Shown: positions 7,477 through 16,587 of the stretch, piece after piece
Numbering within the stretch: position 1 is the stretch's first letter
How the letters are laid out: every line of letters starts with the position of its first letter
Assembly (NCBI GenBank): GCA_031460505.1
Contig: JAVKTT010000003.1
Coordinates: 124,001-188,000, forward strand
Reading direction: 5' to 3'
Length of the DNA stretch: 64,000 bases
Source: JAAYTL01 sp031460505
Lineage (GTDB): Bacteria; Bacillota; Clostridia; Tissierellales; Tissierellaceae
Made by a program: the position numbers and the translations under genes
The notes under the pieces: generated by a model
The model's database searches: none
Told to the model about the DNA's origin: nothing
Seen by the model: the letters and a program-made list of their open reading frames with translations, nothing else

Positions 7477-8546
7477 ATGTTTACACCTCTTTCCATAGAG
7501 TAGATGATTACTTTCACCTTTAAGTCCTCATCTTTTAAATACCTTCTAACTCTGTTTTCTGCACCTTTTTCCATAGCCTTAACTACTTGTCCATATCCGA
7601 CTTCTATACAGATATTTAATCCTTCTTCAGCAGTTATGGCATTATCTACCTGTTCCAGCAAAGACTTTGGTGCATCCATCATGGCTAAATGATAGATAAA
7701 TGCTTCCATCCTGCCATCACAGATCTTACTATGGGTATTGAATACTCCGATAGATAGTTTTGCAAATTTCCCGATATGTCCGATTAAAGTTATGGACTTG
7801 AATCCTTTGTTATAGATATATAATAGGCTGTCTCCTATATAATTAGATACTTTCACCCTAGGTTTATCTATTCCTATTTTTTCAGAAATTTTCTCACCAT
7901 AATTCCCTGGAACTAAAACTATATGATCCAAACCATGTTCCTCAGCTATCATATCTACTTCCATATAAATGGTCTTTAATAGTGCTTCTTCACTCATAGG
8001 ATATACTATGCCTTTAGTTCCTATTATTGATATGCCACCTTTTATGCCTATGTTTTCATTGAAGGTTTTCTTTCCTATTTCTTCTCCTTCAGGAGCATAT
8101 ATCAACACATCAAATCCTTTAGGGCTTACTCGTCTAATTTCTTTCTCAATCATTTCCCTAGGTACAGGATTGATTGCCGCTTGACCAATGTCTCCAAATA
8201 GTCCTTTTCTGGTTATTCTACCTATACCTTGTCCACCATCTATAATTATGCTTTTGTCATCTCTTCTAATTACTTTGGCATATATCTGGATACCATCTGT
8301 ATTATCCGGATCATCTCCTGCATCTTTAACAATTGAGCATGATGCATAGTCTTCACCAATTTGTGGATTGTGAACCTCTAATTTAAGGGGAATATTTGCC
8401 GGTGTATCTATATTTATATAATTTACAATATTACCAGTTTCAAGCATTGTCACAGCAGCTTTTGTTGCAGCAGTTGCGCAACTTCCAGTTGTATATCCGC
8501 ATCTAAGATTTTTCCCATCCTTTATTACATATAGATCTAGACTCAT
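7470..8546 (-). CDS. cbiD: Cobalt-precorrin-5B C1-methyltransferase
   Basis: CbiD methylates C1 in the oxygen-independent pathway and is unrelated to the SUMT-type methylases. The 358-residue protein opens with LRCGYTTGSCATAATKAA, the diagnostic N-terminal motif, and has VKDAGDDPDNTDG near residue 72 and IGHIGKFAKLSIGVFNTHSK around 256-275. The ATG overlaps the end of cbiC by 4 bp. Together with cbiG and cbiK it identifies the early-cobalt route. Confidence 0.96.
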   Translation of the reverse strand: MSLDLYVIKDGKNLRCGYTTGSCATAATKAAVTMLETGNIVNYINIDTPANIPLKLEVHNPQIGEDYASCSIVKDAGDDPDNTDGIQIYAKVIRRDDKSIIIDGGQGIGRITRKGLFGDIGQAAINPVPREMIEKEIRRVSPKGFDVLIYAPEGEEIGKKTFNENIGIKGGISIIGTKGIVYPMSEEALLKTIYMEVDMIAEEHGLDHIVLVPGNYGEKISEKIGIDKPRVKVSNYIGDSLLYIYNKGFKSITLIGHIGKFAKLSIGVFNTHSKICDGRMEAFIYHLAMMDAPKSLLEQVDNAITAEEGLNICIEVGYGQVVKAMEKGAENRVRRYLKDEDLKVKVIIYSMERGVNIC

Positions 8547-9163
8547 CTTCCAACTACCATATATAATAGGGCATTTATAATAGATGCAGCTACGTTACTA
8601 CCACCTTTGTTCCCAACTGTAGATATGGATGGTATATCAAACTTCCTTAGATACTCTTTGGATTCAGCTGCACCGACAAAACCCACTGGTACACCTACAA
8701 CAAATTTAGAGTTTATTTTACCTTCCTTAACCAATTCTAATATCCTAAATAATGCTGTGGGAGCATTACCTATTACAAATGCATCTATTCCTTCTTCAAC
8801 TGCTAAATCCACTGCACATGCTGATCTGGTAGTGCCTAATTCCTTGGACATCTTAAATACCCTTTCATCATCTATAAAGCATTTTAACTCGCAATTTGCC
8901 TTTACAAGTGCAGGCTTGTTTATTCCCATATAAGCCATCTTAGTATCTGTGAAAATTTTCGCGCCACTGAGGATACTTTCCTTTGCTTCATGGATAAATT
9001 CATTCTTAAAAACTATTATCTTTCTATAATCAAAGTCTCCAGTTGTATGTATCATCCTTTTAGCTATGATCATCTCTTCTTCATTAAATCTGGTATCACC
9101 CATAATCTCGTCAATTATATCCATACTTTTGTTTTCTATTTCCATTGGATTTTTAATATACAT
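8543..9163 (-). CDS. cbiC: Cobalt-precorrin-8 methylmutase
   Basis: CbiC moves the methyl group from C11 to C12, giving cobyrinate. The 206-residue protein has the catalytic-His segment RMIHTTGDFDY near residue 40, and later NAPTALFRILEL and GVPVGFVGAAESKEYL, all family hallmarks. I use the ATG at 9163: AGGTGGTG lies 6 bases upstream, while a GTG at 9175 would leave no room for a binding site after the cbiK stop. Confidence 0.95.
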   Translation of the reverse strand: MYIKNPMEIENKSMDIIDEIMGDTRFNEEEMIIAKRMIHTTGDFDYRKIIVFKNEFIHEAKESILSGAKIFTDTKMAYMGINKPALVKANCELKCFIDDERVFKMSKELGTTRSACAVDLAVEEGIDAFVIGNAPTALFRILELVKEGKINSKFVVGVPVGFVGAAESKEYLRKFDIPSISTVGNKGGSNVAASIINALLYMVVGR

Positions 9164-9175
9164 ATTATTCACCAC

Positions 9176-9943
9176 CTATTCTACTATTCTATCTAAGTGC
9201 CCTATAAATATATCTTGAAAAGCTTTTACTTGTCCAAGACCTACGATCTGAACTTCAACATCAATTCCGTTTTTCTCTAATATACTCTTCCAAGATTCTT
9301 CCATATCAGATGCCATATCTTCTAATGCATGTACTCCTGCCACTAACATAAAGGGCTTTAAGACTACTTTCTTTATAGATTTTTCCTTTAATCTATCAAC
9401 CACATTCTCTATTCTTACTTCGCCTTCTACTGTACCTATAAATACATAATCATATCCATTTTCCCTTATGGTATCTTCTAATTTTTTATAGGATATATCA
9501 GTGGTATGGTCTGATCCATGACCCATAAAGACTATCGCATCCTCCTTATCTAGTCCTAGCCCTTTAACTACATTTTCATAATCATTATCATCAGATAATA
9601 ATGATTTAGCAACTACTACTTTAATGTCAGGATTATCTTTTACGAAGGAAGCTACTTCTCTTAAAATCTTCTCGTATTCATGACCCTCAATTATAAGAAG
9701 TGGTTGGATATATATTTCCTTGACTCCTTCTTCCTTCATTCTGTTAAGGGCTTCAGTTGGAGTATCAACTGAATAACTATCTCTTTTCTTTAATTTGCTG
9801 ATAACCATTCTTGAGGTAAATGCTCTTGTAACTAAATAGTCACTATATTTTTCTTTGATTTTATTTTCGATTGATTCAATGCATAGTTCTCTAGTTTCAT
9901 TATTGCTTGTACCAAAGCTAGTAACGATGATTCCCTTTTTCAT
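9176..9943 (-). CDS. cbiK: Sirohydrochlorin cobaltochelatase
   Basis: CbiK inserts Co(II) into sirohydrochlorin, the committed step of the anaerobic pathway. The 255-residue protein starts GIIVTSFGTSNNETRE and keeps the His-Glu-His metal site: VFMGHGSDHT (about residues 138-147), FIGTVEGE (about 172-179) and FMLVAGVHALEDMASD (about 200-215). There is no signal peptide, so it is a cytoplasmic form. AGGAGG precedes the start. It follows the threonine-phosphate decarboxylase gene and precedes cbiC. Confidence 0.95.
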   Translation of the reverse strand: MKKGIIVTSFGTSNNETRELCIESIENKIKEKYSDYLVTRAFTSRMVISKLKKRDSYSVDTPTEALNRMKEEGVKEIYIQPLLIIEGHEYEKILREVASFVKDNPDIKVVVAKSLLSDDNDYENVVKGLGLDKEDAIVFMGHGSDHTTDISYKKLEDTIRENGYDYVFIGTVEGEVRIENVVDRLKEKSIKKVVLKPFMLVAGVHALEDMASDMEESWKSILEKNGIDVEVQIVGLGQVKAFQDIFIGHLDRIVE

Positions 9944-9960
9944 ACTTCTCCTCCTTTTGA

Positions 9961-11001
9961 TTATCTATATTTCCTAAAGGCATCCAATAGCCTTTCATTA
10001 TTCTCTCTATCCTTAATAGCAACCCTAATATGATTATCTCCTAGCTCCACAAAACTGGAACACTTTCTAATTACTATGCCATGTCGAAGAAAATAGTTAA
10101 AAGCATATTCTTCATTATGTTTAAGTAATTCTATAAGGATATAATTTGTGTGGGTATCATAGACTCTAACCCCTTCAATCTTAGATAATTCTTCCAATAG
10201 ATATCGTCTTTCCTTATCTATGTACTCTTTGCTTTCATTGATGTATTTGACATCAGTAAAAATATATTGACCCACTATATCTGCCAGTGAATTTACGCTC
10301 CAAGGAAGTTCTATTTCCGATATTTCCTCAACCTTTTTATTAGAAGTACAGCAATATCCCAGTCTAATGCCAGGTAATGCAAAGAATTTAGTAGCAGCTC
10401 TTATAATTGCAACATTTGCATATCCATCTTCTTTAAATAGTTCTATACTGTCATAATCTTCTGGGCAGAATTCAAAGAAGGCCTCATCTAAAAGTAAAAA
10501 TGCCTTTCTTGATCTTACTATTTCATATATCTCTAACAGTTCTTTTTCAGGTATACGTAAACCTGTAGGATTATTTGGATTACCTAGTATAAGTAATTCA
10601 TCTTCTTGTAAATCCTTGAATGACCCTATATCTATAGAAAAGTCTTCTCCATATGGAATTCTTCTAATTTCTTTACCATGAATCTTAGCTCTCTCTTCAT
10701 ATTCTGAAAATGCAGGAGTCATAACTACTACTCTTTTAGATGCAATGGTAAAGTTATTTATTATCTCCACTGCCCCATTTCCTACTAGAACATTTTCATC
10801 ATTACATTTTAGATATTTAGCGACTGATGATTTCAAATTCCTATACTTTATATCTGGATATGCAATAAGGGTATTAAACCCATCTATCAAAACCTCGTTC
10901 AACCCCTCTGGTGTACCGATTGGATTGATATTGCTAGAAAAATCTATTAATTCACCTTCAAAATGATCCTCATATGTTAGTAAATCACCACCATGCTTCA
11001 T
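9961..11001 (-). CDS. cobD: Threonine-phosphate decarboxylase
   Basis: A PLP enzyme (aminotransferase fold I) that makes (R)-1-amino-2-propanol phosphate, the linker attached by CbiB. Features in the 346 residues are DFSSNINPIGTPEG near the start, LGNPNNPTGLRIP around residue 140, the PLP-lysine segment RAATKFFALPGIRLGY and IRVAIKDREENNERLL-like sequence at the C-terminus. HisC-type histidinol-phosphate aminotransferases are close relatives, but HGGDLL and the operon context support CobD. The ATG at 11001 is preferred: GGTGG lies 5 bases upstream, whereas a GTG at 11010 abuts the preceding stop. Confidence 0.9.
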   Translation of the reverse strand: MKHGGDLLTYEDHFEGELIDFSSNINPIGTPEGLNEVLIDGFNTLIAYPDIKYRNLKSSVAKYLKCNDENVLVGNGAVEIINNFTIASKRVVVMTPAFSEYEERAKIHGKEIRRIPYGEDFSIDIGSFKDLQEDELLILGNPNNPTGLRIPEKELLEIYEIVRSRKAFLLLDEAFFEFCPEDYDSIELFKEDGYANVAIIRAATKFFALPGIRLGYCCTSNKKVEEISEIELPWSVNSLADIVGQYIFTDVKYINESKEYIDKERRYLLEELSKIEGVRVYDTHTNYILIELLKHNEEYAFNYFLRHGIVIRKCSSFVELGDNHIRVAIKDRENNERLLDAFRKYR

Positions 11002-11010
11002 TTCATCCAC

Positions 11011-11793
11011 CTACCTCTTTATTTTATTGGGAATAATATATGGACAATTATTTTTATAATCTTCATATATATCCGCTTGGATATTAAAAACAACCTTCAA
11101 CAATTCTCTATTAATAATCTCACAGGGGTTTCCATGATCAAACACTTCCCCATCTTTTAAAACATAGATTCTGTCTGAGTATCTTACTGCTTGATTTAGA
11201 TCATGCAAAACCATGATAATGCTAATTCCTAAAGTTTCATTTAACTCCTTAACCAGCTCTAAAACTTCCATTTGATATGATATATCTAGATAGGTAGTTG
11301 GCTCATCCAAGACTAATATATCTGTTTTCTGTGCCAAGGCCATTGCTATCCAGGCCCTCTGTCTTTCTCCCCCTGATAGTGTCATGATATTCCTATCTCT
11401 TAAAGCTAAGGTTCCTGTCTTGTCCATAGCCCACTGAACTATATCCCTATCTGCCTTACTTAATCGCTTACCAAATCCAAGGTGGGGAAATCTTCCATAG
11501 GATACCAAGGACTCAACAAGCAAATCATTAGATACTGATTTTACCTGTGGCAAAACTGCTAGTTTTTTTGCAATTTCCTTAGTTGGTATATTGTCTATAT
11601 TCTTCCCGTCTAAGGTTATATCTCCATTAGCTATTTTTATAGATCTACAAATTGCCTTTATTAATGTAGATTTACCAGATCCATTAGGTCCAATAACTGT
11701 GACTATCTCACCTTTATTGACTTCAATTGAAACACCTTTTAATACAATCTTGTCATCATATTGAACTACGATATTATTTCCTCTTATGTCCAT
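11011..11793 (-). CDS. ABC transporter ATPase, FecE/BtuD type (probable corrinoid uptake)
   Basis: A 260-residue ATPase subunit of a binding-protein-dependent importer. The Walker A is GPNGSGKST (about residues 35-43), the signature LSGGERQRAWIAMALAQ (about 137-153) and Walker B DILVLDEPTTYLD. It belongs to the iron-siderophore/B12 (FepC/BtuD) family. It overlaps the permease gene by 20 bp and is followed directly by cobD. Being inside the cbi operon makes corrinoid (or cobinamide) import likely; a siderophore or haem substrate cannot be excluded from sequence. Confidence 0.88.
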   Translation of the reverse strand: MDIRGNNIVVQYDDKIVLKGVSIEVNKGEIVTVIGPNGSGKSTLIKAICRSIKIANGDITLDGKNIDNIPTKEIAKKLAVLPQVKSVSNDLLVESLVSYGRFPHLGFGKRLSKADRDIVQWAMDKTGTLALRDRNIMTLSGGERQRAWIAMALAQKTDILVLDEPTTYLDISYQMEVLELVKELNETLGISIIMVLHDLNQAVRYSDRIYVLKDGEVFDHGNPCEIINRELLKVVFNIQADIYEDYKNNCPYIIPNKIKR

Positions 11794-12778
11794 AGGACAA
11801 ACCTCCCTTACCCTTTAAAATATACAGGAAAAAAGGTGCTCCGATAGCTGATATTGTTATCCCTACTGGTACTTCAACTGGTTGAAATATCACCCTTGAA
11901 ACAGTATCACATAACATTACGAATATAGCCCCTGTAAAAATACAGGACGGTAATAAATATTTGTGATCAGAACCTATGAGAATTCTTGTAATATGAGGGA
12001 CCATCAATCCAACGAAACCTAAGAGACCTACTACACTAACTGCACTTCCTGCTAAAAATGAAGATAATATTATAAATACAAATCTAGTTTTTTCAACATT
12101 TAATCCAAGTCCTGTAGATACCTCATCACCAAGCATGAGAATATTTAACCTAGTTGGTAAAAACATCAGTATTATTCCGCATATAATTGTATAGGGTAGA
12201 ATCAGCTTTAAATCAGCCCATGTTATAGATGCTAGTCCACCAACCATAAAATTTAAAACTCCTGATACCCTATCTGGATAAAAGGTCATCAAAGCGTTAT
12301 TTCCAGCACCAAATAGAGATGACACTGCGACACCGGCTAGTATCATCCTTGTAGGCATTACCCCACCATTCCAAGCCAAACCATAGATTAGCAAAGTAGC
12401 TCCCAATGCTCCTAAAAAAGATCCTATGGGAGCAAGATAATAGTACTGTGGAAATAATATTAAAAAAATAAACCCTACTAGGCCTGCACCTGCTGAAACA
12501 CCAATAGTGCTTGGACTAGCTAGTGGATTTCTCATTATTCCTTGAAGTACTACACCAGCTAGTGAAAGATTTATCCCTACCAGTGCCGCTACTATGGTTC
12601 TAGGTATTCTTACATTCCAGATTATTTGATAACTTGTAGAACCCTTATCAAAAAGAAGGGTCTGGATTATCTTTACTGGACTCATCTGCACTGCCCCATT
12701 ACCTACACTTATTAAAAATGTTAGAATGCTTAAAATTAAAAACATTAAAATCATGACTTTCTGTTTTGTTGAATGCAT
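11774..12778 (-). CDS. ABC transporter permease, FecCD/BtuC type
   Basis: A 334-residue integral membrane protein with about ten hydrophobic segments. Diagnostic blocks are WNVRIPRTIVAALVGINLSLAG, GVVLQGIMRNPLASPSTIGVS and GLLGFVGLMVPHITRILIG near the C-terminus, where it contacts the ATPase. It sits between the binding protein and ATPase genes, with TAGGAGTAGGAGAA upstream of the ATG. Substrate specificity is assigned by operon context only. Confidence 0.9.
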   Translation of the reverse strand: MHSTKQKVMILMFLILSILTFLISVGNGAVQMSPVKIIQTLLFDKGSTSYQIIWNVRIPRTIVAALVGINLSLAGVVLQGIMRNPLASPSTIGVSAGAGLVGFIFLILFPQYYYLAPIGSFLGALGATLLIYGLAWNGGVMPTRMILAGVAVSSLFGAGNNALMTFYPDRVSGVLNFMVGGLASITWADLKLILPYTIICGIILMFLPTRLNILMLGDEVSTGLGLNVEKTRFVFIILSSFLAGSAVSVVGLLGFVGLMVPHITRILIGSDHKYLLPSCIFTGAIFVMLCDTVSRVIFQPVEVPVGITISAIGAPFFLYILKGKGGLSYGHKRK

Positions 12779-12793
12779 GTAATTCTCCTACTC

Positions 12794-13834
12794 CTATTGA
12801 AATAGTTCTGGATATATTATATTTGCCAAATTCTCATAAGCTTCTGCATATCTAAGATTTGCTTTGAACATGTACATATCCTTTGGCAGGATTATGTATC
12901 TATCATTTTTAACTGCCGATAAAGAAGACCAAGCTGGATTAGATTCAGCATCTTCTTTTAATCTATCTAGTGTGGCATTCATATCACTACCAGTTGTTTG
13001 CACAAATATAAAGTCTGGGTCTTCTTCCAATATCTTTTCCATGCTGAAGTTCTTTGTACTTAAGGTCCCACCTGAATCATCAGCTATATTTATAGTATTT
13101 AAATCCTCAAGCATCATTCCCACATATGAGCTGGAGTCCCTTGCTGATACAGATTTTGCACTTGCCATAATAAGTAGGACTTTATGTTCTTTTTCTTTGG
13201 GAATAACCGAAGTTATATTATCTATCTCTTCAATAATATCTAAAGCATTGGATTTAAATAGATCTTCCCTATCATTTAATGCAGTAAATAATCTAGTCAT
13301 AGTCAAATAATCATCTAATCCAACATAATCTATTGCTATCACAGGTATATTTACACCTTCAAAGGATGGAATTAATTCTAATTGGCTTTTTTGTGTAGAA
13401 TTTACTATAATTAAATCAGGTTCAAGTGATATTACCTTTTCCGCACTAATTGCACCTAGTTTACCAATTATTTCAGCATCTTCTACTCCTGAAATTTCTT
13501 CTTGGCCTACTGATGGTTCTAACTTACCTACTACACTACCCCCATTATCCATCCAAACTTCCAAGAATGAATTATATAGTACAACTACTCTTTGCGGATT
13601 TTTATCAATAGTAACTTCCTGTCCTCTACCATCTACAAAACTTACTGTATCTTCATTTATTGTTACTCTGTATTCTGTTACAGATTCAGTAACATCATCT
13701 TCAATTTGATTATTATCTTCATCTTCAACTATTGGTGTATCTACTTCCTCTACCTTTGCACTGTTACAGGCTGTAAATATTCCAGCTACTAGTAGAAAAC
13801 TTAACATTAATAAAACTACCTTTTTAATTTTCAT
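12794..13834 (-). CDS. ABC transporter substrate-binding lipoprotein, BtuF/FepB type
   Basis: A 346-residue exported lipoprotein: hydrophobic signal then a lipobox VAGIFTAC with the acylated Cys near residue 22, an acidic linker (about 25-50), then the periplasmic-binding fold (PQRVVVLYNSFLEVW, ISLEPDLIIVNS, FVQTTG). It would deliver a corrinoid to the adjacent BtuCD-like pair. The start overlaps the end of cbiL by 11 bp. The gene lies between ring-synthesis genes, so uptake and synthesis share one riboswitch-controlled transcript. The corrinoid substrate is an inference. Confidence 0.88.
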   Translation of the reverse strand: MKIKKVVLLMLSFLLVAGIFTACNSAKVEEVDTPIVEDEDNNQIEDDVTESVTEYRVTINEDTVSFVDGRGQEVTIDKNPQRVVVLYNSFLEVWMDNGGSVVGKLEPSVGQEEISGVEDAEIIGKLGAISAEKVISLEPDLIIVNSTQKSQLELIPSFEGVNIPVIAIDYVGLDDYLTMTRLFTALNDREDLFKSNALDIIEEIDNITSVIPKEKEHKVLLIMASAKSVSARDSSSYVGMMLEDLNTINIADDSGGTLSTKNFSMEKILEEDPDFIFVQTTGSDMNATLDRLKEDAESNPAWSSLSAVKNDRYIILPKDMYMFKANLRYAEAYENLANIIYPELFQ

Positions 13835-14498
13835 CTGAATTTACTACCTTCTTTCTTCCAAATATTAGTGATATATAATCCTTGTCTCCTAGAATCTCTT
13901 CTTTATTTTCTAGAATAACTTGCTCATTTAGACTTACTCTTTTCACATACTTATAATCAAAATTATTCTTATCCAATTCATCTAATATGCCTTCTTTTTC
14001 TCTTAAGGTTTTAAGCAATGCGAAAGAATCAGCTTTAGCCAGTAATGATTTGTCAAATTCATCTATAAGTAAAAATGTGTCTCCCTTTATTGTAAGGGGT
14101 ACCTTGCTTGCAGCAGCTGCAGCTACAAAAGATGGTATACCTGGTACTACCTCAATCTCAATATCCTTTTCATTTAATAAATCCATAATATAGATAAAAG
14201 TACTATAGATCATTGAATCTCCAATTGTTAGAAAAGCACCATATTCCCCTTCAGGTATCTCCTTATAGATGGTATTCACACCATTGATATAGTCTTCAAT
14301 TTCTACACTGCCCATTGGAAAATCTATAGGAACAACTCTTTTGTCCCCTATGTATTCCCCAACTGTATCTAGTGCCATGTTTTTTCCTTTGTTATTTGGT
14401 GCAAATATTACCCTTGCATCTTTGATTATGTTCACTGCTCTTAGGGTTAATAAGTCTGCTGCCCCTGGACCAGTTCCTATTCCATATAATTTCTTCAT
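13824..14498 (-). CDS. cbiL: Cobalt-precorrin-2 C20-methyltransferase
   Basis: CbiL (CobI family) adds the C20 methyl group to cobalt-precorrin-2. The 224-residue SUMT-fold protein starts KKLYGIGTGPGAADLLTLRAV and contains FLTIGDSMIYSTFIYI and VEVVPGIPSFVAAAAASKVPLTI, matching the C20 class. ATAAGGAG precedes the start. It follows cbiB by 7 bp and overlaps the transporter gene, so the importer is embedded in the biosynthetic operon. Confidence 0.93.
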   Translation of the reverse strand: MKKLYGIGTGPGAADLLTLRAVNIIKDARVIFAPNNKGKNMALDTVGEYIGDKRVVPIDFPMGSVEIEDYINGVNTIYKEIPEGEYGAFLTIGDSMIYSTFIYIMDLLNEKDIEIEVVPGIPSFVAAAAASKVPLTIKGDTFLLIDEFDKSLLAKADSFALLKTLREKEGILDELDKNNFDYKYVKRVSLNEQVILENKEEILGDKDYISLIFGRKKVVNSDEN

Positions 14499-14504
14499 CT
14501 TAAC

Positions 14505-15440
14505 TTATCTCCTTATAAATATAATTAGGTAATAAAAAATTAAAAATGCTATCTCCGTTCTATACATAATTTCAACTGTGTTTCTTATATGCTCTTTATT
14601 TACTTCATTAATCCTATCTCCTATATGTGGCTTGTCTACATATAATCCGTGATAATAATTGCCACCTCCTAGCTGTATTCCCAAAAGTCCAGCTGCGGCA
14701 CTCTCTGGATAACCACTGTTTGGACTTTTATGATTTCTTCTGTCTCTTTTTAAAATCTTAACTCCATTGATAAAATCAAATCTTCCAATAGATGAAAAAT
14801 TCATTAAAATAGCTGTTAATCTTGCAGGTATAAGATTAAATAAGTCATCCACCTTAGCTGGAAAATATCCTAAAAACATATATTTTTCATTCATATACCC
14901 TAACATAGAATCCATTGTGTTGATGAATTTATAGGCTAGTCCTCCTGGTACTCCTAGTAATACTACATAAAACAGTGGTCCTATCACTCCATCACAAGTA
15001 TTCTCTGACACAGTTTCTACAGTAGCCTTAATTATTTGTTCTTCATTTAAGTTTGAAGTATCTCTGCCTACAATATAGCATAATCTTTCTCTCCCTTGTT
15101 TAACTCCTTTGTCCAGTTCTTTTTTCACCATATGAGCTTCATAATGTAGGGACTTAGCAGCTATACAAGTGTAAATAAGATAAATATTTATAATATTATA
15201 AGGGATTGTATACGGGCTTAGTAATTTTAATAATATAAATGGTACAAAAAATCCTAAGAAAACATTTACACAGACTATAATAAGTCCCATAATTTTTAGT
15301 CCTTCGTTGGATTTTACAATTCTTCTAGCTAACTTCTCTTCAAAACTTATTATCTTTCCCATTAACTTCACGGGATGTGGGAAACTATAGGGGTCACCTA
15401 TTATAAAATCCACTATTAAAGCTATAATTATGTTAATCAT
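14505..15440 (-). CDS. cbiB: Adenosylcobinamide-phosphate synthase
   Basis: CbiB attaches aminopropanol phosphate to adenosylcobyric acid. The 311-residue membrane protein shows DFIIGDPYSFPHPVKLMGKII at the N-terminus, GRDTSNLNEEQIIKATVETVSEN around residue 125 and DGVIGPLFYVVLLGVPG after it, all CbiB/CobD hallmarks. There are four to five hydrophobic segments. It overlaps the truncated cbiP by 8 bp (ATGATTAA), so a normal downstream neighbour is coupled to the shortened gene. Confidence 0.94.
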   Translation of the reverse strand: MINIIIALIVDFIIGDPYSFPHPVKLMGKIISFEEKLARRIVKSNEGLKIMGLIIVCVNVFLGFFVPFILLKLLSPYTIPYNIINIYLIYTCIAAKSLHYEAHMVKKELDKGVKQGRERLCYIVGRDTSNLNEEQIIKATVETVSENTCDGVIGPLFYVVLLGVPGGLAYKFINTMDSMLGYMNEKYMFLGYFPAKVDDLFNLIPARLTAILMNFSSIGRFDFINGVKILKRDRRNHKSPNSGYPESAAAGLLGIQLGGGNYYHGLYVDKPHIGDRINEVNKEHIRNTVEIMYRTEIAFLIFYYLIIFIRR

Positions 15441-16281
15441 TTTTAACTCCCATAATCTTGTATATATATTCCATATCCATATTATCTCTTATACTACTGC
15501 TAAGTTTACTTAGTTCCAGTACTTCTTCTTCAAGGCTTTGAACTTCTTTATTAGAATCCTTGTTTCTATCGATTAAGGAATCCTCATCTATTAAATCTAG
15601 CGATATATAAGGGATGACACCTACTATGGGAATATCCAATAAATCTTCAATCATCTTAATCCCTGGTTCAAGCAGGGTCTTATCTCCTCTAAATTTATTA
15701 ATAATCATTCCTTTAATTCTAGCTCTTTCATGGGGCTCTAAAAGCATAACTGTACCATATAGTGCAGCAAAGGAGCCCCCTCTATCAATATCTGTTACTA
15801 ATAGTACAGGAGCATCTGCTATCTCAGCCATGCCCATATTCACAATATCATCTTTCTTTAAATTGATTTCTGCAGGGCTTCCTGCTCCTTCGATGACCAC
15901 AATATCATTTTCTAATTCTATTTCTTCATATTTCTCTTTGATCATTTCTTTTAAAGTTGACCTATATCTAAAATAATCCCTTGCAGTCATGTTTTTTGTT
16001 TCTTCACCGTCTACAACTACCATTGAACCACTATCAGAATTTGGTATAAGTAATATAGGATTCATGTGATGACTTGGCTCAAGGCCTGCAGCCCGAGCTT
16101 GTAGGGCTTGAGCTACTGATATCTTTTTTCCTTCTTCTGTTATGTAATATTTAGAGCTCATATTTTGAGATTTAAAGGGATATACTTTATATCCATCTTC
16201 TTTAAATATCCTACAAAGTCCGGTACACATAAGGCTTTTTCCAGCCGAAGAAGTTGTTCCTTGAATCATAATACTAGACAT
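15433..16281 (-). CDS. cbiP: Cobyric acid synthase CbiP lacking its glutaminase domain
   Basis: CbiP/CobQ amidates four side chains of adenosylcobyrinate diamide. Normal members have about 490-510 residues: an ATP-binding synthetase domain and a class I glutaminase domain with a Cys-His pair. This one has 282. The synthetase half is intact (GTTSSAGKS P-loop, FKSQNMS, DRGGSFAALYGT, NKFRGDKTLLEPG, VGVIPY). After LDLIDEDSLIDR it jumps to EEEVLELSKLSSSIRDNMDMEYIYKIM, which resembles the extreme C-terminal tail of full-length CobQ. The whole glutaminase domain therefore seems removed in frame. The ATG at 16281 is chosen because GAGGAGG lies 6 bases upstream; an ATG at 16296 would place that site inside the gene. 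It is first in the riboswitch-controlled cbi operon. Confidence 0.85.
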   Translation of the reverse strand: MSSIMIQGTTSSAGKSLMCTGLCRIFKEDGYKVYPFKSQNMSSKYYITEEGKKISVAQALQARAAGLEPSHHMNPILLIPNSDSGSMVVVDGEETKNMTARDYFRYRSTLKEMIKEKYEEIELENDIVVIEGAGSPAEINLKKDDIVNMGMAEIADAPVLLVTDIDRGGSFAALYGTVMLLEPHERARIKGMIINKFRGDKTLLEPGIKMIEDLLDIPIVGVIPYISLDLIDEDSLIDRNKDSNKEVQSLEEEVLELSKLSSSIRDNMDMEYIYKIMGVKND

Positions 16282-16293
16282 ATAATTCCTCCT

Positions 16294-16328
16294 CAAAAAA
16301 ATAAAATTCCCTGAGAATCTCAGGGAAT
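16294..16328 (-). terminator. Riboswitch expression-platform terminator (cbiP leader)
   Basis: On the minus strand TTCCCTGAG pairs with CTCAGGGAA around a 3-base loop, followed by TTTATTTTTTT. It lies between the riboswitch and the cbiP ribosome binding site, so termination here would shut off the whole cbi operon. Confidence 0.85.
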
Positions 16329-16383
16329 AAAATATTATATATATTTATACATGTGAAAATTTGCATAAAAATATTAGCTATTC

Positions 16384-16572
16384 TTCCCTCCGAAGATTGC
16401 TTACAACTTAAATAGGCAGGTCTCCTGGCTTATGAATCATCCTAATCAACACCTTCCCAGATTTCTCCAGTGGTTAAACACGTTGATTTCGTCATCAATT
16501 ACAGTAGCGGGGGCTGCATGGGATTACTAACCCATTTCCCTATTAATCTAATAGAACCTAATTAATCTATAT
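16384..16572 (-). promoter_or_regulatory. Cobalamin riboswitch upstream of the cbi operon
   Basis: Minus-strand RNA has GCAGCCCCCGCTACTGTAAT, TGATGACGAAATCA, CCACTGGAG, TCTGGGAAGG and the B12 box AGCCAGGAGACCTGCC in the canonical order. The L5 loop GACGAA can pair with the TTCG loop of the CTTCGGAGGG hairpin at about 16386-16397 (L13). The terminator at 16294-16328 follows. It is a close paralogue of the riboswitch near 2.5 kb and should repress cbiP through the CGGC-like gene, including the embedded importer. Confidence 0.95.
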
Positions 16573-16587
16573 ATTCAATTGTTTACT

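Noticed and set aside
12864..13310. 148-codon frame opposite the binding-protein gene
   Set aside because: Shadow frame of a well-supported lipoprotein gene; no family features.
15530..15570. Possibility that cbiP is merely frameshifted, with its glutaminase domain in another frame
   Set aside because: There is no room: the tail-like sequence is in frame and cbiB starts at 15440. The missing 200 codons are not present in any frame.
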